DNA of 64,000 bases from Nakamurella endophytica (GTDB lineage: Bacteria > Actinomycetota > Actinomycetes > Mycobacteriales > Nakamurellaceae): positions 186,001 through 250,000 of the forward strand of contig NZ_BMNA01000002.1 of the NCBI RefSeq assembly GCF_014646215.1, written 5' to 3'. Under the pieces are notes generated by a model. It was given only the letters and a program-made list of their open reading frames with translations. It did not search any database and was not told the origin of the DNA. The translations under genes and the position numbers were made by a program. Shown in pieces: positions 16,409 to 25,410 of this stretch (within the stretch, counting starts at the first letter, position 1; each line of letters opens with the position of its first letter).

Positions 16409-18010
16409 ATGATGTCGCACCGTCCCGTCCGTCCGGGCCGCCGTCCCGTCCTCCGCCTGCTCGGCTCGGTGGGGGTGGCAGCGGCGCTCGCCCTCGGCGT
16501 CGTCACCGTCACGCCCGCGCTGGCCGACACCGCGGATTCCTCCGGCCCGGCATTGGGAACGCTGGTCACCTCGCCCGTGCACGCGGCCGAGGAAACGGCT
16601 GCAGGAATCGATGCGGGAATGCTCGAACTGAGCTGGCGCAGCTATGAACCCCAACCCGGGGTTTTCGACGCCAATTACGAGAAGATGATGTTGAGCCGGT
16701 ACAACGCCCTGCGGAACGCCGGCATGCACGTCACCCTCGGACTGGGCCTGCACTTCACCCCGGACTGGGTACGCAACCAGCCCAACGGCCGCTTCGTCGA
16801 TCAGAACGGCAAGGTCTCCGCGGAGGCCAACCTGGTCTTCAACAACAATCTGCGGACGCTGGCCGAGGCCTATTTCGCCCGGATCAACGGCGCCTTCGGC
16901 CTGTCCAACTTCTCGGCGATCCGGCTCACCTCCGGCGGCCTGTCGGAGGTGCTCTACCCGGCGGGCGGGACGTACTGGGCCTTCGACGCCAACGCGCAGA
17001 ACGGCGCGGGCCTGCCGTCCTCGATGCCGAAGAACCCGTTCCCGGGCTGGAAGCCGGGTACCGCGGGCCTGACCGCCGCGCAGATGACCAGCTGGGTCAA
17101 CTGGTACGTCGGGGCGCTGGCGGACACCGTGCGGTGGCAGGCCAAGTCGCTGCAGGCCCTGGGCTTCACGGGCAAGCTGCAGGTGTTGACGCCCGGCGTC
17201 GGCGTCTATGCCCGCAAGGTCGCCACCTGGGTGTCCGGCAACCTGCCCAACGGCGTGCTGGGCGTCGGTGCCGCGTGGTCGATCCTGTACCAGAACCTGG
17301 TCGGCATCCCGAACGTCGTCGCCTACATCTCGTCGGTCGCCGACGGTTCGAACAGCAACGTCGGTTGCAGCACAACGGATTCCAGCGTGCCGCTCAACGA
17401 CGCGGCGACCGTGTGGTGGTCCTCGACCCGGTGGATCAGCCGCATCGCGGACGAGTACGGATTCGGCAAGGCCGGCGAGAACCCGGGCCAGCCCGCCGTC
17501 ACCAACATCGGCGGCACCGCCAACTACCTCGACGGGTCGTCCAGCGGCCTGATGGCCACCACGATGTCGCTCGCCCGGTCGTGCCACCTGTCCACCGTCT
17601 ACTGGGCCCACGACGACGCCTTCTGGAACGGTTCCATCCCGCTGAGCCGGTTCGCCGCGTACGCCGGCACCCCTGCGGCCACTCCCGGCCAGGTGACCGT
17701 GCCCGGCGGCCCGACGACCACCTCGGTCATGGCCACCAGCTCGTCGATCGGTGCCACCAGCGGCACGGCCACCACCGGCAGCACCAGCGGCTCGGGCACC
17801 GCAGCGCCGGCGACGGCGACCACCAGCCGCACGTCGACCGCCGCGCCGTCGACCTCGGCGACCACCGCACCGGCCACCACCGCACCGGCCACCACCGCGC
17901 CGGCTGCGAGCGGCTCCGCCACCACCACCGTCACCGTCACGGCCACGACCGCGCCGACGACGACCACCGGGTCGGGCACCACCAGCTCCACCGTCGTCTG
18001 CAAGCCCTGA
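16409..18010 (+). CDS. Secreted TIM-barrel glycosidase-like protein with Ser/Thr-rich tail, paralogue 2
   Basis: 533 residues from ATG 16409, with GAGGAG eight bases upstream. A signal peptide is clear: basic start, then VGVAAALALGVVTVTPALA with likely cleavage after ALA near residue 40. The catalytic-like region (~50-420) parallels the other two copies: MLELSWRSYEPQPGVFD, VTLGLGLHFTPDWV, SGGLSEVLYP (candidate acid/base Glu), and AGENPGQ (candidate nucleophile). Unlike its paralogues it ends in about 110 residues almost wholly of Thr, Ser, Ala, Pro and Gly, such as TTAPATTAPATTAPA. Such tails act as wall-spanning stalks and are often O-mannosylated. It finishes at Cys-Lys-Pro. Secreted or wall-associated; substrate unknown. 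Confidence 0.78.
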   Translation: MMSHRPVRPGRRPVLRLLGSVGVAAALALGVVTVTPALADTADSSGPALGTLVTSPVHAAEETAAGIDAGMLELSWRSYEPQPGVFDANYEKMMLSRYNALRNAGMHVTLGLGLHFTPDWVRNQPNGRFVDQNGKVSAEANLVFNNNLRTLAEAYFARINGAFGLSNFSAIRLTSGGLSEVLYPAGGTYWAFDANAQNGAGLPSSMPKNPFPGWKPGTAGLTAAQMTSWVNWYVGALADTVRWQAKSLQALGFTGKLQVLTPGVGVYARKVATWVSGNLPNGVLGVGAAWSILYQNLVGIPNVVAYISSVADGSNSNVGCSTTDSSVPLNDAATVWWSSTRWISRIADEYGFGKAGENPGQPAVTNIGGTANYLDGSSSGLMATTMSLARSCHLSTVYWAHDDAFWNGSIPLSRFAAYAGTPAATPGQVTVPGGPTTTSVMATSSSIGATSGTATTGSTSGSGTAAPATATTSRTSTAAPSTSATTAPATTAPATTAPAASGSATTTVTVTATTAPTTTTGSGTTSSTVVCKP

Positions 18011-18018
18011 GGCCGACG

Positions 18019-18059
18019 CCGGCATCCGGACGGGGAAAGTCCACCCGTTCGGATGCCGG
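18019..18059 (+). terminator. Intrinsic terminator
   Basis: Arms CCGGCATCCG and CGGATGCCGG, with an inner ACGGG/CCCGT extension, begin nine bases after the stop of the second glycosidase-like gene. This separates it from the third paralogue, which therefore has its own promoter region at 18060-18309. Confidence 0.75.
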
Positions 18060-18309
18060 TACTGGTCTGGACCCCTGCTCGGGTGTCGTACTCAGCATCA
18101 CCAGCACGATCCGTGACCACGCAAGTCATTCGCTGACGCACGGTAGCCGTTACGATCGCAGAGCGTGCACAGCGCGTACGCGGCGTAGAGATCACACCGG
18201 TACTTGAACGGTTCCGTTTCCGGATCCGGTCGGTCATGATGATTCCGAAGAACAGCGCCGCTGAGTTTCTTCATCCTGTCGGGGACCAAAAAGTGTCGAG
18301 GAGTATCTG

Positions 18310-19680
18310 GTGTCACCACTCGTCCGCGTGAAGACCCTCGCCCGGTTGCCGTGGCGTCGTGCCGACCGCGTCACCGTGCCGGTCGGCGGTGCCGAGGCCT
18401 CCGCCGGCCGGGCACCGTCCGCCGGGCGGGGCGCCCGCTGGCGGAACCAGGGAGTGGCGGTCGCGGTCGCGGCGGTGGCCGCCGTCGCGCTGGTGCCGGC
18501 GACACCGGCCGCCGCCGCGCCCGCCATGTTCCTGGGCACGCTGGGCACGTCCGCCAAGTACGCCTCCACCGAGTCCGCGGCCGGCGTCAAGGTCGCCATG
18601 CTGGAGCTGAACTGGTCCAAGTACGAACCACGGCCGGGAGTGTTCGACACCCAGTACGAGAAGATCATGCGCAGCAAGCTGACCTCGCTGCAGGCCGCGG
18701 GGATGCGCGTCACGCTCGGACTCGGGCTGCACTACACGCCGTCGTGGATCTTCTCGGTGCCGAACTCGCGGTTCGTCGACCAGTACGGCCGCCAGTCCAA
18801 GGAGGCCAACCTGGTCTTCAACCAGCAGGTGCGCGGCTACGCCAACCTCTACCTGGCGCGGATCGGCAAGGCACTGCACTACTCGTCGTTCTGGGCGGTG
18901 CGGGTGACCTCCGGCAGCCGCAGCGAGGTCATGTACCCGTCCGGCGGCCAGTACTGGGCGTTCGACCGGATCGCGCTCACCGGTGTCGGCCTGCCGTCGA
19001 CGCTGGCGCGGAACCCGTTCCCGTCCTGGCGTCCGGGACGTGCCGGGCTCAGCCGCGCGCAGGTGAACCAGTGGGCCGAGTGGTACGTCGGCGCCCTGGC
19101 CGACGCCGCCAACTGGCAGGCGGGGACGGTGCGGCACAACGGCTTCCGCGGGTACTTCCAGATCGTCACGCCCGGGGTCGGTGTGCAGCCCAAGCCCCTC
19201 GCTGCGCTGGTCGCCAGGAACCTGCCGAACGGCACGCTGGGCGTGGGTGCCGCGTGGGAGGTGCTGTACCGCAAGCTGAGCCGGATGCCCAACCGGGTCG
19301 CGATGATCTCCTCCGTCGGTGACGGCTCGCACGGCAACGTCGGGTGCACCGCGACGGACCGCTCCGTGCCGCTGGACTCGACCGCCACCTACCAGTGGTC
19401 CTCGACCCGGTGGATCAGCCGGGTGGCCGACCAGTACGGCTTCCTCAAGGCCGGCGAGAACCCCGGCATGCCGGGCTCCGTCGCAGGTCTGGCGCTGTAC
19501 CGGAGCACGGCGTCGACCGGACTGATGGCGGTGGCCGTGAAGCTGTCCCGGTCGTGCGGCTTCCAGGGCCTGTACTGGGCGCACGACGACAACTTCTGGA
19601 ACGGCAACGTCTCGTTCAGCCGCTACGCCGCGAACACCACCCCGTCCGCCGTGCTGCCGGCCGCGGCACCGCGGGTCTGA
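18310..19680 (+). CDS. Secreted TIM-barrel glycosidase-like protein, paralogue 3
   Basis: 456 residues from GTG 18310, with AGGAG seven bases upstream. The N-terminus is long and basic (about 50 residues), then GVAVAVAAVAAVALVPATPA forms the hydrophobic core of a signal peptide. The rest aligns block by block with the other two: VAMLELNWSKYEPRPGVFD, VTLGLGLHYTPSWI, SGSRSEVMYPSGG with the candidate Glu, WAEWYVGALADAANWQ, and KAGENPGMPG with the second Glu. It lacks the Ser/Thr-rich tail and ends shortly after WAHDDNFWNGNVSFSRY. It lies head-to-tail with paralogue 2, so a local tandem duplication is likely. Function inferred as an extracellular glycan hydrolase or transglycosylase. Confidence 0.78.
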   Translation: MSPLVRVKTLARLPWRRADRVTVPVGGAEASAGRAPSAGRGARWRNQGVAVAVAAVAAVALVPATPAAAAPAMFLGTLGTSAKYASTESAAGVKVAMLELNWSKYEPRPGVFDTQYEKIMRSKLTSLQAAGMRVTLGLGLHYTPSWIFSVPNSRFVDQYGRQSKEANLVFNQQVRGYANLYLARIGKALHYSSFWAVRVTSGSRSEVMYPSGGQYWAFDRIALTGVGLPSTLARNPFPSWRPGRAGLSRAQVNQWAEWYVGALADAANWQAGTVRHNGFRGYFQIVTPGVGVQPKPLAALVARNLPNGTLGVGAAWEVLYRKLSRMPNRVAMISSVGDGSHGNVGCTATDRSVPLDSTATYQWSSTRWISRVADQYGFLKAGENPGMPGSVAGLALYRSTASTGLMAVAVKLSRSCGFQGLYWAHDDNFWNGNVSFSRYAANTTPSAVLPAAAPRV

Positions 19681-19698
19681 CCCCGGCGCTGTCCGGAC

Positions 19699-19730
19699 GC
19701 AGGCCCCCTCCCGGCCGGGAGGGGGCCTGC
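19699..19730. terminator. Strong bidirectional terminator
   Basis: A perfect 32-bp palindrome (arm opening GCAGGCCCCCTCCC, centre GGCC) 18 bases after the third glycosidase-like gene. It also lies downstream of the convergent response regulator gene, so it can serve both. Confidence 0.85.
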
Positions 19731-19818
19731 GGTCGTCCGCCCGTGCCCTGACTGTGCCGGTGCCCGGTGCCGGGTCCTTCGAGGCCGGCTCGCCCGTGCC
19801 GTGAGGGACGTGGAGGGA

Positions 19819-20523
19819 TCAGCCGCGGTCCCGCCGGCCGAGCAGATCGGCGCGGTCGGCGATCGCGACGGCCTCCAGCCGGCTGTGCGCACCCAGCTTG
19901 GTCAGCACGGATTGGATGTGGTTGCGGGCGGTCGCCTGCGAGACCACCAGCGTCCGAGCCAGTTCCGCGGTTCCCATGCCGGACGCCAGCAGCTGCAACA
20001 CCTCCCGCTCGCGAGGGGTGAGGGTGCGGCCCGGTGGCACCTCGTCGCGCTGCGCCCGCGGCACGAGCCGGCGCAGGTCGTCCGGTGAGATCACCGCCTC
20101 ACCGCGGGCGGCAGCCCGGACCGCCTGCACCAGCGCCGTCGCCGGGCGGCCCTTGGGCACGAAGCCCGTGGCGCCCGCCTCGATCGCCTGGAGCAGCACG
20201 TCGTCCTCGTCCAGCCCGCTCATCACCAGCACGCGGGTCCGCGGCGCCGCTGCCAGCAGCTGCCCGATCGCGTCGGTCCCGCGGCCGTCCGGCAGCCGCT
20301 GGTCGAGCAGGACGACGTCCGGGTGATGGGCCGTGACCGCCTCCACCGCCTCGCGTCTCGACGCCGCGGTGGCGACCACCGCGATGTCCCCGCTGGTCTG
20401 CAGGGTCACCGCGACGGCATCGGCGACGAGCCGGTGGTCGTCGACGATCACGACGGTCACCGGGGCGCCGGCGGATCCGGGACCGCGGGTGCCGGCGCGA
20501 CCGCGAGCGGGGCGCCCGGTCAC
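19819..20523 (-). CDS. NarL/LuxR-type response regulator
   Basis: 234 residues if begun at GTG 20523, which overlaps the kinase stop (GTGA); GTG 20460, directly before VTVVIVDDHRLVADAV, is an alternative start. The receiver domain shows the acidic pair in VDDH, the phospho-acceptor Asp in DVVLLDQRLPDG, the switch Ser in VLVMSG and the Lys in FVPKG. The C-terminal HTH has LTPREREVLQLLASGMGTAE and VSQATARNHIQSVLTKLG, the GerE/LuxR DNA-binding pattern. It pairs with the kinase encoded just upstream. The targets are not evident, though the polysaccharide locus is adjacent. Confidence 0.92.
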   Translation of the reverse strand: MTGRPARGRAGTRGPGSAGAPVTVVIVDDHRLVADAVAVTLQTSGDIAVVATAASRREAVEAVTAHHPDVVLLDQRLPDGRGTDAIGQLLAAAPRTRVLVMSGLDEDDVLLQAIEAGATGFVPKGRPATALVQAVRAAARGEAVISPDDLRRLVPRAQRDEVPPGRTLTPREREVLQLLASGMGTAELARTLVVSQATARNHIQSVLTKLGAHSRLEAVAIADRADLLGRRDRG

Positions 20524-21320
20524 CGGTCGACCCGTCCGTTCGACGGCGCCGGCAGCACAAGGGTCACCGTGGTCCCGCCGCCACCGGAGGACCAGTCGAG
20601 CCGGCCGCCGAGCTCGCGCGCCCGGGCCTGCATGGCGGGCAGGCCGACGTGGCCGGCGCGCAGGGGGTCGGCCGGAATTCCGGGACCGTCGTCGTCCACG
20701 CAGATCCGGACCGTCCGCGGACCCGGCACCACCCGGACGGCGAGCCGGGACGGTGCGGCGTGCTTGCGGGCGTTGACCACCGCCTCCCGGACGACCAGGT
20801 ACACGGTGTCCCGGGTGTGCGGCTCCAGCTCCAGCGTCCCGAGCCGGGCGTCGACGCAGACGTCGGTGTCCGTTCCGGCGAACACCGCTGCGGTCCACTG
20901 CCGGACGGCGGCGGCGAGATCCAGGTCCGGCCCGGGAAGCGCCGCGGCGACGGTGATCCGCCGCAGCATCTCGACGGCGTCCTGGAGCACGCCGGCCAGC
21001 TCCTGCAGCCTCCCACGCAGCGCTGGTGACCCGCTGTCCGCCGCCAGTCCGTCGAGCTGCAGGACGGCGACCGACAGCAGCTGCAGGGGTCCGTCGTGCA
21101 CCGCCTCGGACAACCGGCGGCGCTCGTCCTGCTCCGCCCGGTCCAGTCGCGTCAGCAGCGCCCGGAACTCCTCGGACGACGGTCCCGCCGCAGCGGGCGC
21201 AGGATCGGGGACAGCCGCCACGGTCGGGGGCGGCACCGGCGGCACGGACGGCACGGGCGGCACGGCGCCAGGCGCCACGTCGGCGGTCACGCCCGGTCGG
21301 ACCGGCTGCTCACCGGTCAT
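20520..21320 (-). CDS. Cytoplasmic NarX-type sensor histidine kinase
   Basis: 266 residues from ATG 21320; a TTG at 21440 with GGAAG upstream would add 40 residues. A Pro/Ala/Val-rich stretch is followed by a HisKA_3 dimerisation domain with the phospho-acceptor His in SEAVHDGPLQLLS, and by an HATPase_c domain with VVREAVVNARKHAAPS (N box), DDDGPGIP (G1) and GHVGLPAMQARARELGG (G2). No membrane segment or recognised sensor domain is present, so it must sense a cytoplasmic cue or depend on a partner. It overlaps the response regulator by four bases. Confidence 0.88.
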   Translation of the reverse strand: MTGEQPVRPGVTADVAPGAVPPVPSVPPVPPPTVAAVPDPAPAAAGPSSEEFRALLTRLDRAEQDERRRLSEAVHDGPLQLLSVAVLQLDGLAADSGSPALRGRLQELAGVLQDAVEMLRRITVAAALPGPDLDLAAAVRQWTAAVFAGTDTDVCVDARLGTLELEPHTRDTVYLVVREAVVNARKHAAPSRLAVRVVPGPRTVRICVDDDGPGIPADPLRAGHVGLPAMQARARELGGRLDWSSGGGGTTVTLVLPAPSNGRVDR

Positions 21321-21614
21321 GCCGCCGGGGCTGCCGTCGCAGCACCGGTCGGACGTCGGCACGTCACCACAGACCTCCACCAGATCGGGTCCAGGCGGAA
21401 GCGGTCCGGCGGCTGTGTGGCGTCGTTGCGACAGCGCCAAGGTCTTCCAGCACCGGTAGGGAACGAGGTCATCGTACTGGACGTGTCCTGGCCATCACGC
21501 TGTGCATTCGGCGGAACACACGGTCGGAGGGTCCCCGTCCCGGCGAGCGGGTTGGCCGGGGCGCCGCCGGGTACTGCCGCGCTCAGCGAGGCTCTGCCGG
21601 CAGAGAGGTGTCCC

Positions 21615-22156
21615 GTGACCGCAGCACCGCAGCAGTCCGCCCGGCCCATCGCCGCCGCGCTCGCCGCCGCTCACCGGGAGCGCCACCGGTACACGCACGG
21701 CGAGGAGCGGCCGTTGGGTTCGTTCCTGGCCAACATGGGCGCCTACGGCGCGGGGGTGACGGGGCTGTCCGTCCTCGTGCGCCGGAGCGGCCGGTCGCTG
21801 CCCGAGCGGGTGCCGCTGGCCGACCTGGCGCTGATGACCACTGCGACGCACAAGCTCTCGCGCCTGATCGCCAAGGATCCGGACACCTCGCCGCTCGGGC
21901 GCCCTTCACCACGTTCGAGGGCACCAGCGGCGAGGCCGAACTGGCGGACTCGGTGCGCGGCACGGGATTCCGCAAGGCGGTCGGGGAGTGGATCACCTGC
22001 CCGTCCTGCCTCGCCCGATGGGTGGCCACCGGTTTCGCGTTCGGACTGGTGCTGGCTCCCCGGCCCACCCGGTGGACCGCGGCCGTGTTCACCACGGTCT
22101 TCGGGTCGGACGTGCTGCAGCTGGCGTACGCCAAGCTCCAGGACGCGGCGACCTGA
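21615..22156 (+). pseudogene. DUF1360 family protein, frameshifted
   Basis: GTG 21615, with AGAGGTG upstream, begins a frame with RPLGSFLANMGAYGAGVTG and LALMTTATHKLSRLIAKD, the opening of actinobacterial DUF1360 proteins. At about 21890-21900 the family sequence continues in another frame: RAPFTTFEGTSGEAELADS, WITCPSCLARWVATG and GSDVLQLAYAKLQD, ending at 22156. DTSPLG in the first frame and RAPF in the second meet at CCGCTCGGGCG, which looks as if one G has been lost. Without the shift the product would be about 180 residues, with two C-terminal membrane segments. It could be a real pseudogene or a sequencing error. Confidence 0.8.
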
Positions 22157-22161
22157 CCGCC

Positions 22162-22214
22162 GACCGGGCCGGCTCGGCCAGCCGTCCGGCTCGGTCGGCT
22201 CCGTCGGCCCGGTC
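22162..22214. terminator. Possible bidirectional terminator
   Basis: Nine-base arms GACCGGGCC (22162-22170) and GGCCCGGTC (22206-22214) enclose a 35-base loop that can form further stems. It lies between the convergent DUF1360 and methyltransferase remnants. Confidence 0.4.
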
Positions 22215-22231
22215 CGCCCGCTCCGGCCCGG

Positions 22232-22649
22232 TCAGCCGGCGTCGGGCACGCCGGCCAGCAGGTAGGCGCGCGGCACCGCCTCGGACCGTTCCGATGCCGC
22301 CCAGCGCGCCGTCGGGGAGCTGCAGCGCCGTCATCGACCCGACGTCGAACCGCAGCCCCGGATGGCCGGCCCGCGCCTGCGCGACCATCCCGGGGGAGAG
22401 GTCGATGCCGCGGGCGTCCAGGCCCAGGCCGGCCAGGTGCGCGGTGACGTGGCCCGGTCCGCAGCCGACGTCCGCGACCGCCAGCACCCCGGTGGCCCGC
22501 ACCAGTTCGGCGAAGGCCTGGAGCAGGGCGCGATCCACGGGGTTGCCGGCCAGCTCGTCGCCGAACCGGGCGGCGTACTCCGGTGCGACCCGGTCGTAGG
22601 ACGTCCGGACACGGTCCAGGTCGCGTTCGCCCACGCCGGCGACGGTCAC
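22232..22649 (-). pseudogene. Class I SAM methyltransferase with internal deletion
   Basis: From GTG 22649 the frame encodes a normal methyltransferase start: YDRVAPEYAARFGDELAGNP, LAVADVGCGPGHVTAHLAGL (SAM-binding motif I), ARGIDLSPGMVAQAR (motif II), and LQLPDGALGGI. Family members then need about 80 more residues. Instead, the next bases shifted into another frame read ERSEAVPRAYLLAGVPDAG and stop, which is the usual extreme C-terminus of this family (xRAYLLA). The middle of the domain is therefore missing and the two ends are out of frame, so the gene should be dead. The join lies near 22285-22300. Confidence 0.75.
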
Positions 22650-22717
22650 CGGCGGCACCGACGGTGCCGGACCGGATGCCGGTCCTCCGCGCGGCCGATC
22701 CTCCCGGGCGCCGGAGC

Positions 22718-25252
22718 TCAGGAGGTGGCCGCCTTCATCCCCGGGGTGGTGCGGTAGACGACCTCGATGGCGACCGCCCCCGCGGCACCGACCAGCAGCG
22801 ACTGCCACAGCAGCGCCGGGGTGAACGCGAAGTCGAAGAAGTCGCGCCCGGCCGGCACCAGGAAAACCAGCACCGTCACGCCGATCAGACCGAACACCAG
22901 CCCGGCCTTCCACGCCCGCAGCGGACGCGCCAGCACCACCAGGATCCAGAAGAACGTGATCAACAGCGCCACCGTCGCCGCGGTGGACGGGTGCCAGCAG
23001 ATCTGCTTCGCCGATGCCAGCTCGGCGGCCGGTCCCTTGCAGCCACCGGCCGCCTCCCACGCCAGCAGCGCCGGCTCCTTCTTGGCCACCAGGTACGAGA
23101 CGAGCACGACGAGTCCGGCGATCACTCCGGCCGGCACGGCGAACCGCAGCACCCGCCGCAGGAAACCGGGCAGGTAGCGGCGCTTGTTCGGCCCGAGGGC
23201 CAGGAAGAACGACGGGATGCCGATCGTCACCGCGGACACCAGGGTCAGGTGGCGGGGCAAGAACGGGAACGGCAGCGCGGCGACCGCGGCCGACACGATG
23301 GCGATCAGGCTCATCACGTTCTTGGCGACGAACAGGTTGGCCACCCGCTCGACGTTGCCGATCACCCGCCGGCCCTCGGCCAGCACCGACGGCAGGTGCG
23401 AGAACCGGCCGTCGAGCAGCACCAGCTGCGCGACCGCCTTGGTGGCCTGCGCGCCGTTGTTCATCGCCACGCCGATGTCGGCGTCCTTGAGGGCCAGCGC
23501 GTCGTTGACGCCGTCGCCGGTCATCGCCGCCACGTGCCCGTTCATCTTCAGCGCGTTGACCAGCGCCCGCTTCTGCTCCGGCGACACCCGCCCGAACACC
23601 GTGGTGCGCTCGACGATGTCCCGGAGTTCCTCCGGCGTCGAGCCGATGGTCCGGGCGTCCACGGCGCCCTCCGGGCCGACCTCGAGCCCGACCCGGCGGG
23701 CGATCGCCGCCACCGTCGTCGGGTTGTCCCCTGAGATGATCTTGATGGCGACGCCCTGGGCGGCGAAGAAGTCCAGGGTCTCCTTGGCGTCCGGGCGCAC
23801 CTGCTCGGACAGCACCACCAGGGCCCGCGGGACGATGCCGCCCGGCAGGTCCTGGCCGTGCAGCGCCTGGTCGGTGTTGGCCAGCAGCAGTACCCGGCGG
23901 CCCGTGCCGGCGAGCTCGCCCACCCGGTGCCGGATCTCCTCGGCACCGTCCTCGTGGCCGCGGACCAGCACGTCCGGAGCCCCCATCACCCACGTGCCGC
24001 GGGCGCCGGCGAACGTCGCGGCGCTCCACTTGCGCGCGGAGTTGAAGGCCACGGTGTGCCGGCGCTCCCAGTCCTGCGGGGCCGGGATCGCGTCGGCCAC
24101 CGCCTTGAGCGTCCCGTTGGCGTTGGCGTCGTCGGCCAGCGCGCCGAGCGCCTCCCGCAGGTCCTGCTCGTCGTACACGTCCAGCGGCAGCAGGTCCTCG
24201 AACACGATGTCGCCGACGGTGAGGGTGCCCGTCTTGTCCAGGCAGACCACGTCGACCCGGGCCAGTCCCTCCACCGCGGGCAGTTCCTGCACCAGCACCT
24301 GCTGCCGGGTCAGCTGCACGGCCGCCAGCAGGAAGGCGACCGAGGTGAGCAGCACCAGGCCCTCCGGGACCAGCCCGACCAGCCCGCCGGTGGACCGGAT
24401 GACCACCTCGCGCCAGCCCTGGTCGCCGATCGCGCGGTACTGCGACCAGATCTGCAGCGGCAGGGCGATGACGATGACCCAGGTGATGTACTTCAGCAGC
24501 CGGTTGACCGAGTCCTGGATCTCCGAGCGGGTCCGGGTGAAGCGGCGGGCCTCGGCGGCGATGCGGTTGGCGTAGGCGTCGGCGCCGACGGCGGCGGCGG
24601 TGAAGCGCCCCGTGCCGGCCACCACGCTGGTGCCCGACCGCACCTCGTCGCCGGGTGCCTTGGGGATCGAGTCCGACTCGCCGGTCAGGTTCGACTCGTT
24701 CAGCTCGAGACCGGAGGCCGAGGTCAGCCGCCCGTCGGCCGGCACCTGGTCGCCGGTGCGCAGCTCGATCAGGTCGTCCTGCACCACGTCGGCGGTCGGG
24801 ATCTCAACGGTGCGGCCGTCCCGGACGACGCGGATGGTGGGCGCGTGGAGCAGTGCCAGCCGGTCCAGCTTCCGCTTGGCCAGGTACTCCTGCACGATGC
24901 CGATCCCGGAGTTGACGATCAGCACGATCCCGAAGACACCGTCCGCGAACGACCCGGTGATCAGGATCAGCACGAACAGCGCGCCCAGGATGGCGTTGAA
25001 CCGGGTGAAGACGTTGGCCCGGACGATCTGCCAGACGCTGCGGCTGAGCCCGGCGTCCGTGGCGTTCGTGCGGCCCTGCGCGATCCGTTCGGCCACCTCG
25101 GCGGCGGTCAGCCCGCGCTCGGCGACGAGGTCGGGTGCGGCGGGCACCGCAAGGTCGGCGGTGCCGGGGACGGGGGTGGCGACGGCGCGGTCGGGTGCGC
25201 CGGCGGCGGCCCGACCCGCCGGGGCGGCGGAGGGAGTCGTCACGGCGTTCAC
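22718..25252 (-). CDS. ctpE: P-type cation-transporting ATPase, CtpE-like
   Basis: 844 residues from GTG 25252. All P-type hallmarks are present: TGES in the actuator loop ([15 protein letters not shown]), the phosphorylation site [13 protein letters not shown], the nucleotide-domain KWSAATF, and the hinge [21 protein letters not shown]. Membrane motif [16 protein letters not shown] matches the CtpE subgroup of actinobacterial transporters, reported in Mycobacterium as a calcium-uptake ATPase and important for the cell surface. About ten membrane segments are visible, with four near the C-terminus. It probably imports Ca2+ or a similar divalent cation; the ion is taken from family knowledge. 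Confidence 0.85.
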   Translation of the reverse strand: MNAVTTPSAAPAGRAAAGAPDRAVATPVPGTADLAVPAAPDLVAERGLTAAEVAERIAQGRTNATDAGLSRSVWQIVRANVFTRFNAILGALFVLILITGSFADGVFGIVLIVNSGIGIVQEYLAKRKLDRLALLHAPTIRVVRDGRTVEIPTADVVQDDLIELRTGDQVPADGRLTSASGLELNESNLTGESDSIPKAPGDEVRSGTSVVAGTGRFTAAAVGADAYANRIAAEARRFTRTRSEIQDSVNRLLKYITWVIVIALPLQIWSQYRAIGDQGWREVVIRSTGGLVGLVPEGLVLLTSVAFLLAAVQLTRQQVLVQELPAVEGLARVDVVCLDKTGTLTVGDIVFEDLLPLDVYDEQDLREALGALADDANANGTLKAVADAIPAPQDWERRHTVAFNSARKWSAATFAGARGTWVMGAPDVLVRGHEDGAEEIRHRVGELAGTGRRVLLLANTDQALHGQDLPGGIVPRALVVLSEQVRPDAKETLDFFAAQGVAIKIISGDNPTTVAAIARRVGLEVGPEGAVDARTIGSTPEELRDIVERTTVFGRVSPEQKRALVNALKMNGHVAAMTGDGVNDALALKDADIGVAMNNGAQATKAVAQLVLLDGRFSHLPSVLAEGRRVIGNVERVANLFVAKNVMSLIAIVSAAVAALPFPFLPRHLTLVSAVTIGIPSFFLALGPNKRRYLPGFLRRVLRFAVPAGVIAGLVVLVSYLVAKKEPALLAWEAAGGCKGPAAELASAKQICWHPSTAATVALLITFFWILVVLARPLRAWKAGLVFGLIGVTVLVFLVPAGRDFFDFAFTPALLWQSLLVGAAGAVAIEVVYRTTPGMKAATS

Positions 25253-25410
25253 TGTCGCAGATCCGGGGGCCCCGGACGGGGCGGTTCGCCGGTATCCCTC
25301 GCCGGACGGTGCCCGGTCCGCGTCGCGACGACCGCCGCACGGCCGTCCGGCGACCGCCGCTGCGGCCGTCCCCCGTCCGGTCCCGGAGGGGCAGGGGGTT
25401 GACTGGCGGG

